Shown here: piece after piece, positions 1 to 11,515 of the stretch
Numbering within the stretch: position 1 is the stretch's first letter
How the letters are laid out: every line of letters starts with the position of its first letter
NCBI GenBank assembly: GCA_023014485.1
Contig: JAJOZX010000880.1
Coordinates: 62,001-126,000, forward strand
Length of the DNA: 64,000 bases
Origin: Bathynomus jamesi
Taxonomy: Eukaryota; Arthropoda; Malacostraca; Isopoda; Cirolanidae
Reading direction: 5' to 3'
The notes under the pieces: generated by a model
What the model was told of the DNA's origin: nothing
Databases searched by the model: none
What the model saw: only the letters and a program-made list of their open reading frames with translations
Program-made: the position numbers and the translations under genes

Positions 1-21
1 ATATATTTTGTCACACTTTTC

Positions 22-255
22 GTGTACTTTGTTCAAAATGTCCTCCTTTTACTCGCACACGAGCAAAGATCTTCCCGGACGGTGAAAGAATTAAACCAAT
101 CACTGGCCAAAGCCTGGAATGGCATCTCACAAGAACGAGTTGACGAAGCAATTAATCAGTTCCTTCGTCGCCTACATTATTGTGCGCGAGCAAAAGGGGG
201 ACATTTTGAACGCAGTATTCGAAAAGTGTGGCAAAATTCGTCGAAAGTAAGTTAC
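22..255 (+). pseudogene. DDE transposase C-terminal scrap
   Basis: About 75 residues resemble the C-terminal tail of IS630/Tc1/mariner-type transposases: a helical stretch with AWNGISQERVDEAIN, then the closing ARAKGGHFE-type motif that often ends such proteins. No catalytic region is visible, because the window starts inside the element. It is a 5'-truncated remnant as far as can be seen. After it, 256-835 is AT-rich and I see no gene there. Confidence 0.45.
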
Positions 256-842
256 TTAGCCTTAATTACGTTTAATGGTTTATCACCATGCCTGAAACGC
301 ACCGCTATTGCATACAAAAATCGCCATCGTTATTTTCAAACGCCGATATCTCTATTAATATTGGTTGTAGCAAGTTGAGTATCGAAATGAATATAAGAGA
401 ATTTCTCCATCTTTTGAATGCCGCAAACGAAATTCATCTACCATTCTTTGTTTTAAAGATGTCCCGAAAATCATTGCTAGTTCTCTCTTCACATTAAAAA
501 TGTGGAGAAAAAAGAAAAGTATGGCGTTGTCACGTTGTGACTTCAAAGACGAATATTTCTCCCCAAGGACCAATTTCATGAAACGTCAATAATTTTTCTC
601 TAATGTTCTAACATTCATGACGAAAATGGAGGACAAAAATAACTATCTGGCCCAACCCCACTAAAGTTCATTCAACTAAACCTATCCGCCTTAACCCAAT
701 CCAGTATAATCCCATAACTGAGCATAATTTAACATAACATAATTAACCCTAATCGTACAGTCCAATTATATGTCATTTTTTGCTGACTGAGATAATTATA
801 TACCTCGTTAACCTCGTTGCCGTTCCGTGCGTTGGTCTCTCT

Positions 843-3097
843 TCACACGAAGGTCAAGTTGGTGGCACCGCCTCTAGGTCTGGCTTGATGAAAGAGCGAG
901 TTGCTTTCTTGCGCTCTCCACCGCACATAGCCAGGTACACCCGGCTCATCTGGTATCGTCCTGAGCCAGGCATCTACTCTTTTCTTGAAGACTTCAACTT
1001 TGACCCCTGTAACGTTTCTAAGGTCCTTTGGAAGCTGGTTAAAAAGTCTTGGCCCCCTGACAACCAAGCTATTTTATTTCAATGTTGAGGAGGTCCCTTA
1101 TCGGGCCTTTAATTTGGGAACACTACACATTCTGCCCTTCCTATTTTCCAGTGTTGTTTGAATGGTAATTAATTGGGTTTAGATTTAGGTTTGGTACCAG
1201 TTTTTCGATCATTTTCCATGTAGATTATGGTGTACCTCTCTCTCTTCTTTCCAGGGAGTACAGATTTAGTTTACGTAGTCTTTCCCAGTAGTTGAATTCT
1301 TTGCAGCCATCAATCTTGGCTGTGAAATGTCTCTGCGTTTCTTCTAGTTTATTAGATTCTTCCTTTTTATATGGGAACGTCAAAACTGAGCAATATTCAA
1401 GTTTTGGTATAATCAGTGTTTTTAGCAGGGGAATCATTACTGTCCTGTCCCTTCTTTTGAACGTTCTTAGTACCTGTCCCGCGACACTTTTTGCTTTATT
1501 TATCGCTATCTGATTTTGTGTTTTGAATTTCGCATCATCGGTCATGATTAACCTCAGATCGATCGCTTTAGTGCTTCTCTGAATTTCCTGTCTATCTGGA
1601 GCATAATATGCAGTCTGTTAAAGTTCCTCTTTTCTACCATATCTCAAGCGCTGAAATTTCTCGGTGCTAAATGTCATCATGTTGCCTCCTGACCATTTGC
1701 ATATTTTGTTCGTGTCCCTCTGCAACGCCTCCACTTCATTTACATCGCTGATTTTTCTGGTGATCTTTGTATCATCTGCAAAGGATGTTACTATATTGTT
1801 GCTCTGTTGCTGTTTACTCCGCTGTCTATGTATGTCAGCATGATAATGAACAGAAGTGGGGCCAGTACTGTCCCTTGTAGTACTGAGCTACGTACTTCCG
1901 ATTCTGATGATGATATATACACATTGAATTTTGACGACCTGTAGACGTTCTCTGAGGAAGTTGTAGATCCATTTTCCCACCTTTGCCTGTTATTCCCATA
2001 TATTTCATGTGCTATTATACCGTGATCAGATTTGTCGAAAGCTTTAGCAAAATCTGTGTATATGACATCGTAATTGTCATTGCCTTCCAGTGCATCTAGG
2101 ATGTTGTAGTATTCTATTAGTTGTGATAGGCATCATCTATCTGATCGGAATCCGTGCCGATTTTCGTTGAATCTTTCCAGTGTCTCCAAGAAATCATAAA
2201 TTTTACCTCTATTCTTTCAAATACTTTGGTGAGGTGGGACGTCAATGACACTGGTCTATAGTTCTTTGCTTGAGATCTGTCTCCTCCTTTATATATAGGG
2301 ACAATGTTTGCTCTTTTCAAGATGCTCGGTATTTTCCCAGTGTCTTGGGATCTTCTCCATAGCCAGTATAAAGGTGTAGCTATTTCATTTTTACGGTTTT
2401 TAATCAATAATGCGTTCCGATTGTCCGGACCTGCAGCTGAGTGGTTTCATTTGTCCTGGATTAAAATCAAAGTCTGTTGCACACTCTCCTTGCAATTTCT
2501 CTTCGAAGAATGCATCTATGTCAGGTATCGCTTTGTCACGTTTTGGGGCACTAAAAGATGATTCATACTGGGCTCAATGTTCGATTTTTTTTTTGATCGT
2601 CGGTTAGTTCATTATTTCTCTTCCTTAAGGGCCCAATAGCGGCGCGCGTTTTTTTCCTTTTAGCATAGCTATAGAAGTATTTTGGATTTTCCTTTATTAC
2701 TTCTACCGCCTTTTCCTATTCCCTCTCTGTATGGTTCTTAATCAGGGTTTGTATTTCCCTATCGATACCCTCCAGTTTTTCTTGTATTACTTTCCTGGCA
2801 TTATCTCCGCAGTTGGCTAACTTCACCTCCACTCTCTTTCTTTTGCGTATTGTGTATCGTCTTTTAATGTTGGCGTCATATTTGTTGATATCTATTAAGT
2901 TGTGGTTATTTTTATATCAGCAATCAAGTTCGTGTTATTCGTGAATACCAGATCTAGGCAGTTATTTTTTCTGGTATTTTCTGTTATCTCCTGTGTGAGC
3001 ATAAACTCACTTGAGAGAGCCATCAACATTTTTGCTTGCTCCTGGTCTTCTCTTGTGCCCCCCTTGTCCTGGCTTATATATACACATATATATATAT

Positions 3098-3147
<50 letters not shown>

Positions 3148-3720
3148 CTATCCACCTTTTTGTATTTTATAAATGGGAAGTTAAAGTCTCCGCAGATCAT
3201 TATATTGGGGGACGGAAGGTTTATGGCCTTTATTTGCTTTCTGATGTCATCAATGGCCTCTGAGAACTTTTCGGTTGGGGTGTTTGGAGGTCTATAGATG
3301 ACTATTAGTATCACGTTTAGATTTCTATTTTCACTGCTAGGAGTTCCACAAAGCTTTTTGATTTACTTATTATCGTCTCTGTCATATGACCATGTACATA
3401 TATAGCACAGCCACCTTTACGTCTCGTCGTTCTATCCGCTCTTAGTAAGTTGAAGCCCTCTATATTTATCTCTTTCTTATCAATACAATGTTCGCAGTTT
3501 TCACAATTTCCTTGGCAATCCTTAAGATGAGTTTCTGTGAGGCATGCGATGTCCGCCCTTGTTTCGTCCATAAATTCTTTCAGGTACGAAATTGTTGAGC
3601 GATTGGTTTGGTCTTATTCCTTGAATATTAGCCAGGACAATATTTATGTTCTTTGTTTTTCGTTGCCCCTTGCGCATTTTAAGTTCGTTTTCCTTTGGTA
3701 CCGCTTGTTTCGTTGCCCTA
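843..3720 (-). pseudogene. LINE A ORF2: endonuclease plus reverse transcriptase, broken
   Basis: The endonuclease part (about 3690-2900) shows IACLTETHL, the YRPPNTP motif, ICGDFNFP and CLDLVFTN, all hallmarks of APE-type LINE endonucleases. The reverse transcriptase part (about 2410-2110) shows IVPIYKGGDRSQAKNYRPVS and SLTSHLTKVFERI. The thumb and tail (1545-843) include TLIIPKLEYCS, KEFNYWERLRKLNLYSLERR and LFNQLPKDLRN. The catalytic FADD region lies in a decayed stretch around 1750-2100. A TA/CA microsatellite has expanded inside the endonuclease. Family assignment is by motif recall only. Confidence 0.8.
3074..3147. repeat. TA/CA microsatellite inside LINE A endonuclease
   Basis: Alternating TA and CA dinucleotides. 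It interrupts the endonuclease coding sequence between the ICGDFNFP motif and the downstream QEQAKMLMALSS segment, so it grew or was inserted after the copy landed. Confidence 0.9.
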
Positions 3721-3797
3721 TGATCCTCCGAGAGAGATCTGTTTCCACCTACCTGTTCTGGTAGCTTCTGGCCCGGAAGCGGTGTGGCTCGGGGGTT

Positions 3798-4354
3798 TCC
3801 AGCTGCGTCAACTGCATGCGTTGGATGACACTTAACAGCCGTATCGTGTCTGCAATGTTGCAAAACATTTTTTGGTCGCTTATTGTGTTCCTCTTGTTAT
3901 TCCTATTGTCATTTAAACTTTGTCCTTTGGGAGATGTTGATAGTAGCATTTTTTCCCTTATTTGCAGGTTCCATATTTTGCATAAGTCCTGCAGATGTCC
4001 AGGTGGTAGAATCTGCAACTGTCTCCAAATTTACAATGACCATTATTATAGAAGAAATTGCATATTGGAGGATGTTCAATATATACATTGTTCTCTTTTA
4101 AATCTGCAATTATGTTTTATATAATAGCTGCATATAATTCCTTCCCCATATTTACTCGTGGCCTTTGTTTTTTGCTCCTTATTGGGGGACAGTTTCACTC
4201 CGTTTTCTTGATTGCCCTCTTGTCTTTTCCTATTTGTGTTAATGTCCTTCGTTGCCCTTATACTATCTGTTGTCTTTAAACTCTCTTTCGCCTGCATGGT
4301 TTCGGCCTCGTTGTGTGACGGTATTTGATTTTTTTCAACTTCGCCTTTCTTCAT
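3798..4354 (-). pseudogene. LINE A ORF1 with three CCCH zinc fingers
   Basis: The - strand starts with a charged, Lys/Gln/Asn-rich N-terminus (MKKGEVEKNQ...). Three consecutive finger-like units follow between about 4120 and 3930. The first is Cys-x7-Cys-x6-Cys-x3-His, with a frameshift just before its His. The second is a perfect Cys-x8-Cys-x5-Cys-x3-His (ICNFFYNNGHCKFGDSCRFYH region). The third has the same spacing but a TAA codon between its second and third Cys. CCCH fingers usually bind single-stranded RNA, which fits an ORF1 that coats the LINE RNA. The frame is too broken to encode protein now. Confidence 0.7.
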
Positions 4355-5100
4355 TTCTTCCGTTTTCCTTTATTCTTTATTTCCACTTTCCTCTTTCATT
4401 TTCTTCTCTTAGTCTTTCTGCTTTAAATACTGTAAAAAGAGTTTATTTCGGTCATGCAGTTTTCGCAGAAAAATTTTATCCCGTTAAGTTGCTTCGCGTT
4501 CATTATAAGGGAGATTTTTTTCATCTTCCCATTCTAGGCATTTAAAATCAAAAAGCAGCTGACAAAGATCGCACCTCATCACCTTTGCAGATACCACAGA
4601 GTTGCAGGAATTTATTTACCATTTCCATGTTACTGATAGAGGGTAGCCGCTGGTGCACAAAATTGACTCAAAAAGGGTATTAGGGGAAGTATTGGGTGGG
4701 GGTTGACTCAAGCTGAGTGAGGGAAAGTATTCTCCGTTACTCCGGGGGATGGGGGATGTGGTACACTGTATACTTCACTGATTGGCGCTCGCGACTGTGG
4801 CTGCGGGGGATAATAGGGGGGTATTTGTAGAAATTTTTATAGGCAGCTAATTTTCTTCACAAAAACACTAAAAAATGCTGTATAGATTAATTCGCTTCGT
4901 TTTTATTTACTTTTTTGATAAATGCTGCGATTTTTACTTTTTAAAAATAAATACCACTATGCACTATCAATTAACTCACAATATTGGCACCGTTTAAAAC
5001 TGATTAACTGCACGATTTTTACTGTAATACCGCTTTTATTCGGACTTCGATCGAAACACTTCTAACCGTCACACCAGCAAAACACATACTGCGTGTGTAC

Positions 5101-6383
5101 AGTGATGGGCAGTATCTAGATACATGTATCGCCGATACGTATCGATCCTTTTGTATCGGTATCGCTTTAGCTACTTGACAAAAATATCGATTTATCGGTA
5201 TAGCTAAGGTCAATTTTCTTAAATGTATCTAAAAAAATCGATACTTCGATACATTAATAAGAATTTTTAAATATTTAAATAGATGTTATAATATGACACT
5301 ACTGAGTTATATTTATGAATATACATAAATAATAATATTAAATATTTATTTAATGACAGTACGGCGCAACGTTTAAACACGTTTGTACTTGTTATTGAGA
5401 TTAATTAACCATAATATAGAAACATTGTTAGCTGTAGAGAAGAAGCTAGAGCGTTTGAATTCGGAGGCATTGCGTCATTGTCAGCCACTTCTCAATTGCA
5501 GTCACAGTAGGGTTCACTAAGCGGTTTGAAAAGTTTGTGCCTTGATGCGTCGCATGAGTGTAAAGCAGCAATACTGGCATCGTCTTCAAATCCTCTGTTC
5601 AAGTTAAAGTGGATGACAATAAAAGGCAAATTTAATACTAACATTGTCAAAAAGAGGGTTCAAGAAATGTTGGTTAACGCTGTTAAGAGCCTCAGCGAGC
5701 AGACCCCCCAGCAACAACTAAGTGATGCTGCATCTGACGGAAGTGCAGATGATTTCCTTCTGTTATGAGTCTGCTTCCACTAATGTCTCTGCAACCCAAG
5801 ATTCCACTGAGATGGAAGTTTTACAGTATCTGGGTGACGGAAGTCATTCTCTCCAATCTCTGAGGCAGTACCCAGGAATTCTACGGGTCTTCCTAAGTAT
5901 AACACACCACTACCATCCTCTGCTCCTGTAGAACGGTTGTTTAGTTTGGCTGGTCACATTCACGCTCGAAAAAGAAATAGACTGACCAGATGTTTAGCCA
6001 GCTGATATTTTTGAAGGGTAATAGTAATTACTTTTAATTGTTAGTGTAATATTTTCAGTCATTCATGTATCCTACAAAATTAAAACACTTTCATTAAATA
6101 AAACAATTGTTTTTATTTACATCTATAAAACCCATTAAAATGTCGTTGATTTTACTTACAGTGCGTACAAATTACTAATATAAACAATGATATCTAATAC
6201 CTACATATTAAATGAATAATTATAAAAATGTACCGGCGATACATGTATCGGCGATGCATGTATCGGTATCGATATCGATATCGCTTAAGACATCTAGAAA
6301 GTATCGGCGTATTGGTATCGCCTAAGACGTTCTTCATGTATCGGTGTCGCTTTAGCGATTTTCATGTATCGATGCCCATCACT
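5101..6383. mobile_element. hAT element, internally deleted
   Basis: The termini are inverted: AGTGATGGGCAGTATC on the left against the complement of the right end, which also starts AGTGATGGGCA. The flanks GTGTGTAC (5093-5100) and GTCTATAC (6384-6391) match at 6 of 8 bases and fit the hAT target pattern nTnnnnAn. The subterminal regions are packed with the motif TATCG in both orientations, as in hAT transposase-binding arrays. At about 1.28 kb it is too short for a full hAT transposase. Confidence 0.85.
5526..5995 (+). pseudogene. hAT transposase C-terminal part
   Basis: The first ORF (LCLDASHECKAAILASSSNP onward) is a central fragment. After a frame change, bases 5915-5995 read APVERLFSLAGHIHARKRNR, the highly conserved hAT dimerisation motif near the C-terminus. 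The catalytic core and BED finger are gone, so this is a non-autonomous deletion product. Confidence 0.75.
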
Positions 6384-6596
6384 GTCTATACTTTACTATT
6401 ACTACTACTACTATTCCCCGTGTGAAAGTTTCACACGTCTATAAGTGTAAGCATGGTATGATAGTTTCTAGTATTCTTAAGTTTCATTTACAATACCCCT
6501 CTTGTTTCTTTATTCCGCTATTCCTTTATTTGACTAGTTTAGGGTGAATCTTAGAATCATATATACTGTGTGTGTGTGTGTGTATATATATATATA

Positions 6597-7498
6597 CAGG
6601 GCGTCCCAAAAAAATGTATACACACTTTAAATAATTATAAAGGCAGTGTTTATTAAAATACATTTCATTTTCAAAATGTAATAGAATCTACAGACATTTA
6701 ATTGTTTTGTCAACGCCTGTTTTCAAACTGACGTCCGTTCTGGTCCAGGCACTGCTGATAACGCGAAGCAATGGAATCGCAAACATCACGAAACATTTCG
6801 TTTGGTATGTGTGCATTCTCGTTCAATGGCTGCTCTCAATTCAGCGACTGTTGCAGGTTTTATAGCGTAGACTTTGTCTTTTAAGTATCCCCATAAAAAA
6901 AAGTCTAGTGGTGTGAGGTCTGGTGAACGCGGAGGGTATTCTACGAAACCCCTTCGTCCAATCCACATCCACATCGTGCCAAGTACCACTCGCAATACTC
7001 CACTCTTCGGTCCGGATCATCATCATCTTCATTAATAGCATGGACTAATCTTGGAATGTAACTTTTCCATTGACAGCGCTTCAAAATGCGTTGGACAGAC
7101 GATTCTGAAATTCCTACCTCACGACTCGCTTGCCGCACAGATTTTCTTGGACTTTGGTGATACGTTTCCAGTACTCTTTCTTGCTTTGTGGGGCTTGTCG
7201 ATGTCCGTGGTCTTCCGGAACGCTTCTTGTGGACATTCTGAACAGTTCCATCGGCTTCAAACTTATCTCTAATTCGATGATGGTAAGTCGCGTTGGTGGA
7301 TCTGTTTGAAACTCCCTCCTAAACTGTCTTTGCACTTCAACTGCGTTTTCACACTTCCAGTAGCATTTTAGAATGAATTTCCTTTGTTCAAAGCTTAGTC
7401 TGACTGCCATTATTAATTTTAATGGGTTTAACTTGGAAAGAAACATCAATTGAGCTATCAGCTGTTAAAGTGTGTATACATTTTTTTGGGACGCCCTG
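6597..7498 (-). mobile_element. Tc1/mariner-type element with perfect 34-bp TIRs, internally deleted
   Basis: It starts CAGGGCGTCCCAAAAAAATG and ends with the exact reverse complement; the match extends about 34 bases. It sits in TA-rich flanks (TA target). On the - strand the ORFs give a transposase N-terminus (MAVRLSFEQRKFILKCYWKC), the helix-turn-helix [17 protein letters not shown] and the C-terminal motif PPRSPDLTPLDFFLWGYLK. The segment with the first two catalytic aspartates is missing: the frame jumps from EYCEWYLA to just before the last motif. Sharp TIRs with a deleted core suggest mobilisation in trans. Confidence 0.85.
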
Positions 7499-7500
7499 TG

Positions 7501-7541
<41 letters not shown>
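7501..7541. repeat. TA microsatellite
   Basis: A TA run between the Tc1/mariner-type element and the first SINE. Such TA runs flank many of the TIR elements in this window. Confidence 0.9.
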
Positions 7542-7543
<2 letters not shown>

Positions 7544-7544
<1 letters not shown>

Positions 7545-7680
7545 CCTCGGTGGTGTAGTGGTTAGCATCGCTGACTACGAATCCATCCGCCCCGGGATCG
7601 AGACCCGGTGACAGCAGGCGGCGCGCAGCAAAACCCAGTTGTTCATCCTTCCATACAATAAAAATTGATTGGTAAATAAA
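7544..7680 (+). mobile_element. tRNA-headed SINE, type 1
   Basis: The head begins TCCTCGGTGGTGTAGTGGTT, closely like the 5' half of eukaryotic tRNA-Asp with its A box. It then has a B-box-like GGGATCGAGACCC. The arms do not fold into a full tRNA, so this is a SINE head and not a tRNA gene. An AT-rich tail follows. Confidence 0.65.
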
Positions 7681-7855
7681 TGGGCACCCTGGGTAGCCTC
7701 GTGGTTAAGATGCTGGGCTGCTGATTAAAAAGCCGTGAGATCGAGTCCGGGCGAGGACTAATTTCTGACCGCCCGTGGTGGGGCGTGGTTCGGATTCCAC
7801 GTTAAACTGTAGGTCTAAGGTGGAGTGACAAGCTTGACTTTAGTCAGAATGAACA
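7681..7855 (+). mobile_element. tRNA-headed SINE, type 2, with LINE-like 3' tail
   Basis: The head carries an A-box-like TAGCCTCGTGGTTAAGATG and a B-box-like GAGATCGAGTCC. A unique body ends in GTGACAAGCTTGAC (around 7825-7840). A second copy lies inverted at 37556-37712. The 3' tail matches the 3' ends of LINE A and LINE B, which points to LINE-driven mobilisation. Confidence 0.75.
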
Positions 7856-7953
7856 ATTCGGGCAAAAGCAGAACCAAAGGGTGGGGGGTGTATACACACA
7901 CACATACACCACTTCCGAACGATCTACACCACTCGGTGTGTTTCCCTTTGCAG

Positions 7954-8073
7954 TTCTTTCCGTCGCAGACCTGTTCACCGTCATTCTGGTGCTGTTGAGT
8001 GGTGTCGCGCGAGGCTTCGGGCGATCCTCTTTCGTCTGGACGGCGATTGATGCCTTCCTTCACATCCCTATCG
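7954..8073 (+). CDS. class A GPCR exon: TM2 and start of TM3
   Basis: The acceptor is tttccctttgcag and the donor is GTAAGTG. The 120-bp exon reads LSVADLFTVILVLLSGVARG and then SFVWTAIDAFLHIPI. This is a rhodopsin-family TM2 with its LxxAD motif, the first extracellular loop with its conserved Trp, and the start of TM3. It begins with two bases of a split codon and ends in phase 1, which fits the exon at 12789 exactly. The protein would be a seven-helix plasma-membrane receptor, probably for a neuropeptide; the ligand cannot be told. The TM1 exon must lie upstream and was not recognised. The exon sits directly after two SINEs. Confidence 0.85.
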
Positions 8074-8802
8074 GTAAGTGAATCAAAGATCGCCTTTTAC
8101 CCAGCTTCCTCGTTCATTCATACTCTTTTTCCAATGCCACGCACATACGCATTCCTCTTACAAAATGGGAAGCAAATATGGGAAAATTAACCATACAAAA
8201 TAACTTTCACTCCATACACACCCATAATTAATTAATTAATTCACTGGTCAAAGATTTTGCCACTGATACTAAAATAGGTGATTTTAACTAATTCGAATAC
8301 GCTGCTAGCACGTCTAGGTTTTTAGTTATGACGTCATCATATGTATTATATGTTTTGGTATTGTTATGGTTGATAACTACATAGATCATATATGTATGCA
8401 TGCGTTTCTATCCAAATAAATTATTTTGTAATGAATAAAACAGTTTTTAAGCGGTGCTGTAGATTTTTAGGGAATAATTTTCAGGGGAGTGAATGTATTT
8501 GTGTAATATCCGATGTAGTAACATGTACACAGTGTAATAGTGCACGTCTGTTCCTATGCTCATACGTAATTGTGGTGCCCAATGGTCACTCCTTCAAATT
8601 TGTTTTGTCTTTTCAGGTTTGATATGGATGAGAACAAGATGCGTGGTTGTGTGAATGATGTGAACAGTTTTTGTTGTGTGTGTGGCAAATTTACCACAAA
8701 AGCACAAGACAAGATTATTTTTGCTAAAGTAAAAACGGTTTTCCATTTTCACTTTGGATGTAAACTTGGAGATCAGGATAAAAGTTGGGCCCTGTATATA
8801 TA

Positions 8803-9579
8803 CAGTGGTGGGCACCGTTAACCAAAAAGTTAACTTCGATAACGATAATCCGATAATTTTACTACAAAGTTAACGGAAGTTAACGATAATCCGTTAACGA
8901 TAACTATTTCTTTACTAACATTTAAAAAAATCAAGGAAAAGGCTTTAAAACCCATAGAAAATGTTTATTTATGCAAAATCCAACAATAAATAGGTATTTA
9001 ACTATTTTTATCAAGTTTTGCAACTGTTTTGCTTAACTTTTTTTTTTATTTTTAATAAAAAATGTACTGATTACATGTTTTGAAACCCTTGTAACCACTA
9101 ACCATTAACTAAATTTTAATTTACCAGAGAATTATTATGGCGGGAACTGAAAGGTAAAATTAAATTTTAGGCACATTTATTAAAGACCGACACAATGTGC
9201 TGGTTGCCCTTCAGAAAGACCAACTTCTCAAAGTTAGGCCCAACTGCCAGTCTTGACCTCTTGGGCCTCAGGATGTCCTTGCCGAGAGAGAAGAGCCGTT
9301 CCACTGCGGCAGAGGACGGAATTGGCGTATTGTACTTCAGGAAGAGGTTGATGAAGATCTGAAGTTATGGCGGTTTGAATTCATTCGCGGAGCGGTGATC
9401 TTCCGTGAATGACTCCTCGCAGTTAACGTGTTAACGGACTTTAACAGACTAAATATCGAGTTATCGGAAGTTAACTGGTCCGATAACGATAAATGGAAAT
9501 TAACTTCCGTTAATAGTACGTTAAAAAAGTTAACTTCGTTAATTAACTTATCGGATTAACGCTTTAGTGCCCAACACTG
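8803..9579 (-). mobile_element. hAT element carrying a transposase C-terminus
   Basis: The ends are CAGTGGTGGGCACC and the complement of CAGTGTTGGGCAC. The subterminal DNA is filled with GTTAAC and CGATAAC motifs in both orientations. On the - strand 9355-9185 reads [20 protein letters not shown], the hAT dimerisation motif. It is inserted in the uncharacterised pseudogene right after codons for LGDQDKSWALYI; the flanks TATATATA and TATATGCG are a decayed duplication. Confidence 0.85.
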
Positions 9580-10242
9580 TATATGCGACAAACGTAGGCC
9601 ACTGGTTAAATGGTAAGTGACATTCTATGTCTTTTGCGGTTCCCATGGCATGGAGGGAGTAAAAAGACCACACAACTAATTGTTATTTCTACCTGACCAA
9701 AACAGCGGGGGTTCTCAAGTAAAAGTAAAATACCTTATTCAATATCGGAAGAACATCATGATGATGACATGGCATCAGCTGGCGGAAATCTGGATTCAGC
9801 AGCAGAAGACAGAACTTACCATATCAAGGCAGAAGACTATAAGACGCCACATTTCATTAATCAAAGTGAGCTCAATGACTTTGTGCGCGATTTAAATCTG
9901 TCAAAACAAAAGGCTGAGCTTCTTGGATCGAGGCTGCAGCAATAGAACCTTTTAGCTGAAGGAACAAAAATTTCTCTGTTCAGAAGCTGGACCCAGTTAC
10001 TTTCCACGTTCTTCGAGATACAAGATTCCATGTGTGTCTATACAAATATAAATGGTCTTATGCAGAACTAGGGTTTTGAGCACGATCCTAGTGAATGGCG
10101 TATGTTCATCGATTCCTCAAAAGTCAGCTTGAAAGCAGTCTAGCTGCATAATTGGAACAAAAAACCTATCCCCTTAGCTCACGCTGTCTGCATGGAAGAA
10201 ACCTACGACAGCATGGCATTGCTTCTCAATGGTATTAAGTTC

Positions 10243-10438
10243 CAGAGCTGGGCATTTGCGGCATATTTTGCGGTACTGCGGTACTACCGCACTACCAAAC
10301 CGGTACGCGGAAATTTGAATGCGGTAGCGGTACTGCTGTACTTTCAGCGATCCTTTGCGGTACTGCGTTATGCGGTGCCGGTTTGGTAGTGCGGTAGTAC
10401 CGCAGTACCGCAAAATATGCCGCAAGTGCCCAGCTCTG
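10243..10438. mobile_element. palindromic MITE, copy 1
   Basis: The ends are CAGAGCTGGGCATTTGCGGC and its near complement, with GCGGTACTGCGGTACTACCG arrays inside; the whole ~196 bp can fold on itself. It sits in the uncharacterised pseudogene: TATTAAGT occurs just left (10233-10240) and just right (10442-10449), and the interrupted protein reads LLNGIK before and IKYNEH after. Copy 2 is at 11323. Confidence 0.9.
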
Positions 10439-11322
10439 GACTATTAAGTACAATGAACATCGATGAAACATTTGTGGCGATTTGAAAATCATCGGACCTC
10501 TGCTAGGTTTGCAGGGAGGTTATACAAAATACTATCGTTTTCTTTGCCTTTGGGACAGTGGAGACACTGCGAGGCACTACTCAGTGAAGCAATAGCCCGC
10601 AAAAGAATAATTTGTTCCTGGAGAGAAAAATTTGAAGCACCCTCCGTTAGTGAATTCCAGGAAGGTTTCTCTCATCGTTACACATCAAACTTGGCCTAAT
10701 GAAAAATTCCGTCAAAGCTTTGGACAGAGAAGGAGACGGTTTCAGTTACTTGGAGAAGTTTTCAAAAATGAGTGATGCTAAACCGAAAGAGGGAATTTTT
10801 GTTGGACCATAGATCTGAGGTCATAGCTGACTTCAGATTCAGCACTAAGTTGACAGATGCCGAGTTAACTGCTTGGCAGTCCTTCAAGGAAGTTGTGAAG
10901 GAATTCTTAGGAAACAGGAAAGATGATGCTTAAGAGAAAATAGTATCTAACTTACTGGATAACTACAAATGTATGGGCTCCAGAATGTCTCTCAAGATTC
11001 ACTCTCTACACTCTCATTGAGATTGAGACTCATAATACAAGAGAAAATGAAGCAGCACACCAGTTTTTGCAAAGAAATGTTAGGCGTCTCTGTATACTGT
11101 ACAGTATAATGCATATGGAAAAGGGTCACAAGGCTCATAATACATTCAGTTCAAGTATAAAATTTTACCGCTGAAAATAAATTTAATAGTGAAAAATATT
11201 GATACTAATTTTTTGGAATTAACCTACGAAGACACTGAGCAATTTTTTTTTTATATCAGAGGTATACATGGAAACTTACATACTTAGTAAGAACGTACAT
11301 AGTACATAATACACTATAATAT

Positions 11323-11515
11323 CAGAGCTGGGCATTTGCGGCATATTTTGCGGTACTGCGGTACTACCAAACTACCAAACCGGCACCAAACCGGTACGCG
11401 GAAATTTGAATGCGGTAGCGGTACTGCGGTACTTTCAGCGATCCTTTGCGGTACTGCGTTATGCGGTTCCGGTTTGCGGTAGTACCGCAAAATATGCCGC
11501 AAATGCCCAGCTCTG
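11323..11515. mobile_element. palindromic MITE, copy 2
   Basis: Same family as the copy at 10243, with a perfect 8-bp target duplication TATAATAT at 11315-11322 and 11516-11523, which fixes the ends and points to the hAT superfamily. Confidence 0.92.

Larger units (their letters stand above)
836..4560 (-). mobile_element. LINE A, CR1/Jockey-like non-LTR retrotransposon, decayed
   Basis: Read on the - strand from about 4560 to 836, this carries in order a zinc-finger ORF1, an apurinic endonuclease, a reverse transcriptase and a C-terminal tail containing VVRGPRLFNQLPKDLRN, the usual layout of a full non-LTR element. All frames are broken by stops and shifts. The last ~30 bases match the 3' tail of LINE B at 31.5 kb and of two SINEs. 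The 5' end is not defined; 4560-5092 is purine-rich sequence without a recognisable gene and may include the 5' leader. Confidence 0.85.
8620..11120 (+). pseudogene. uncharacterised multicopy arthropod protein, broken and split by two MITEs
   Basis: From pieces in changing frames I recognise a family that occurs in many arthropod and cnidarian genomes as unnamed multicopy proteins. The N-terminus has MRGCVNDVNSFCCVCGKFTT, then LGDQDKSWA at 8778. After a hAT MITE it continues as DLNLSKQKAELLGSRLQ (about 9885), FIDSSKVSLKAV and ETYDSMALLLNGIK. After a second MITE it resumes with IKYNEH (10444) and YTKYYRFLCLWDS, and ends with DAELTAWQSFKEVVKEFLGN and MSLKIH near 11000. The paired CxxC at the N-terminus looks zinc-binding. 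No function is established that I know of. Stops and shifts are many, so it is dead. It lies in a GPCR intron. Confidence 0.75.

Noticed and set aside
3816..4545. + strand hydrophobic ORFs suggesting membrane proteins
   Set aside because: Complement of the Lys/Asn-rich LINE A ORF1; reading A-rich coding DNA backwards gives Phe/Leu/Ser-rich products.
7544..7855. Two possible tRNA genes
   Set aside because: A- and B-box-like words are present but acceptor, D and anticodon arms do not pair, and long tails follow; a second copy exists at 37.6 kb. They are SINEs.
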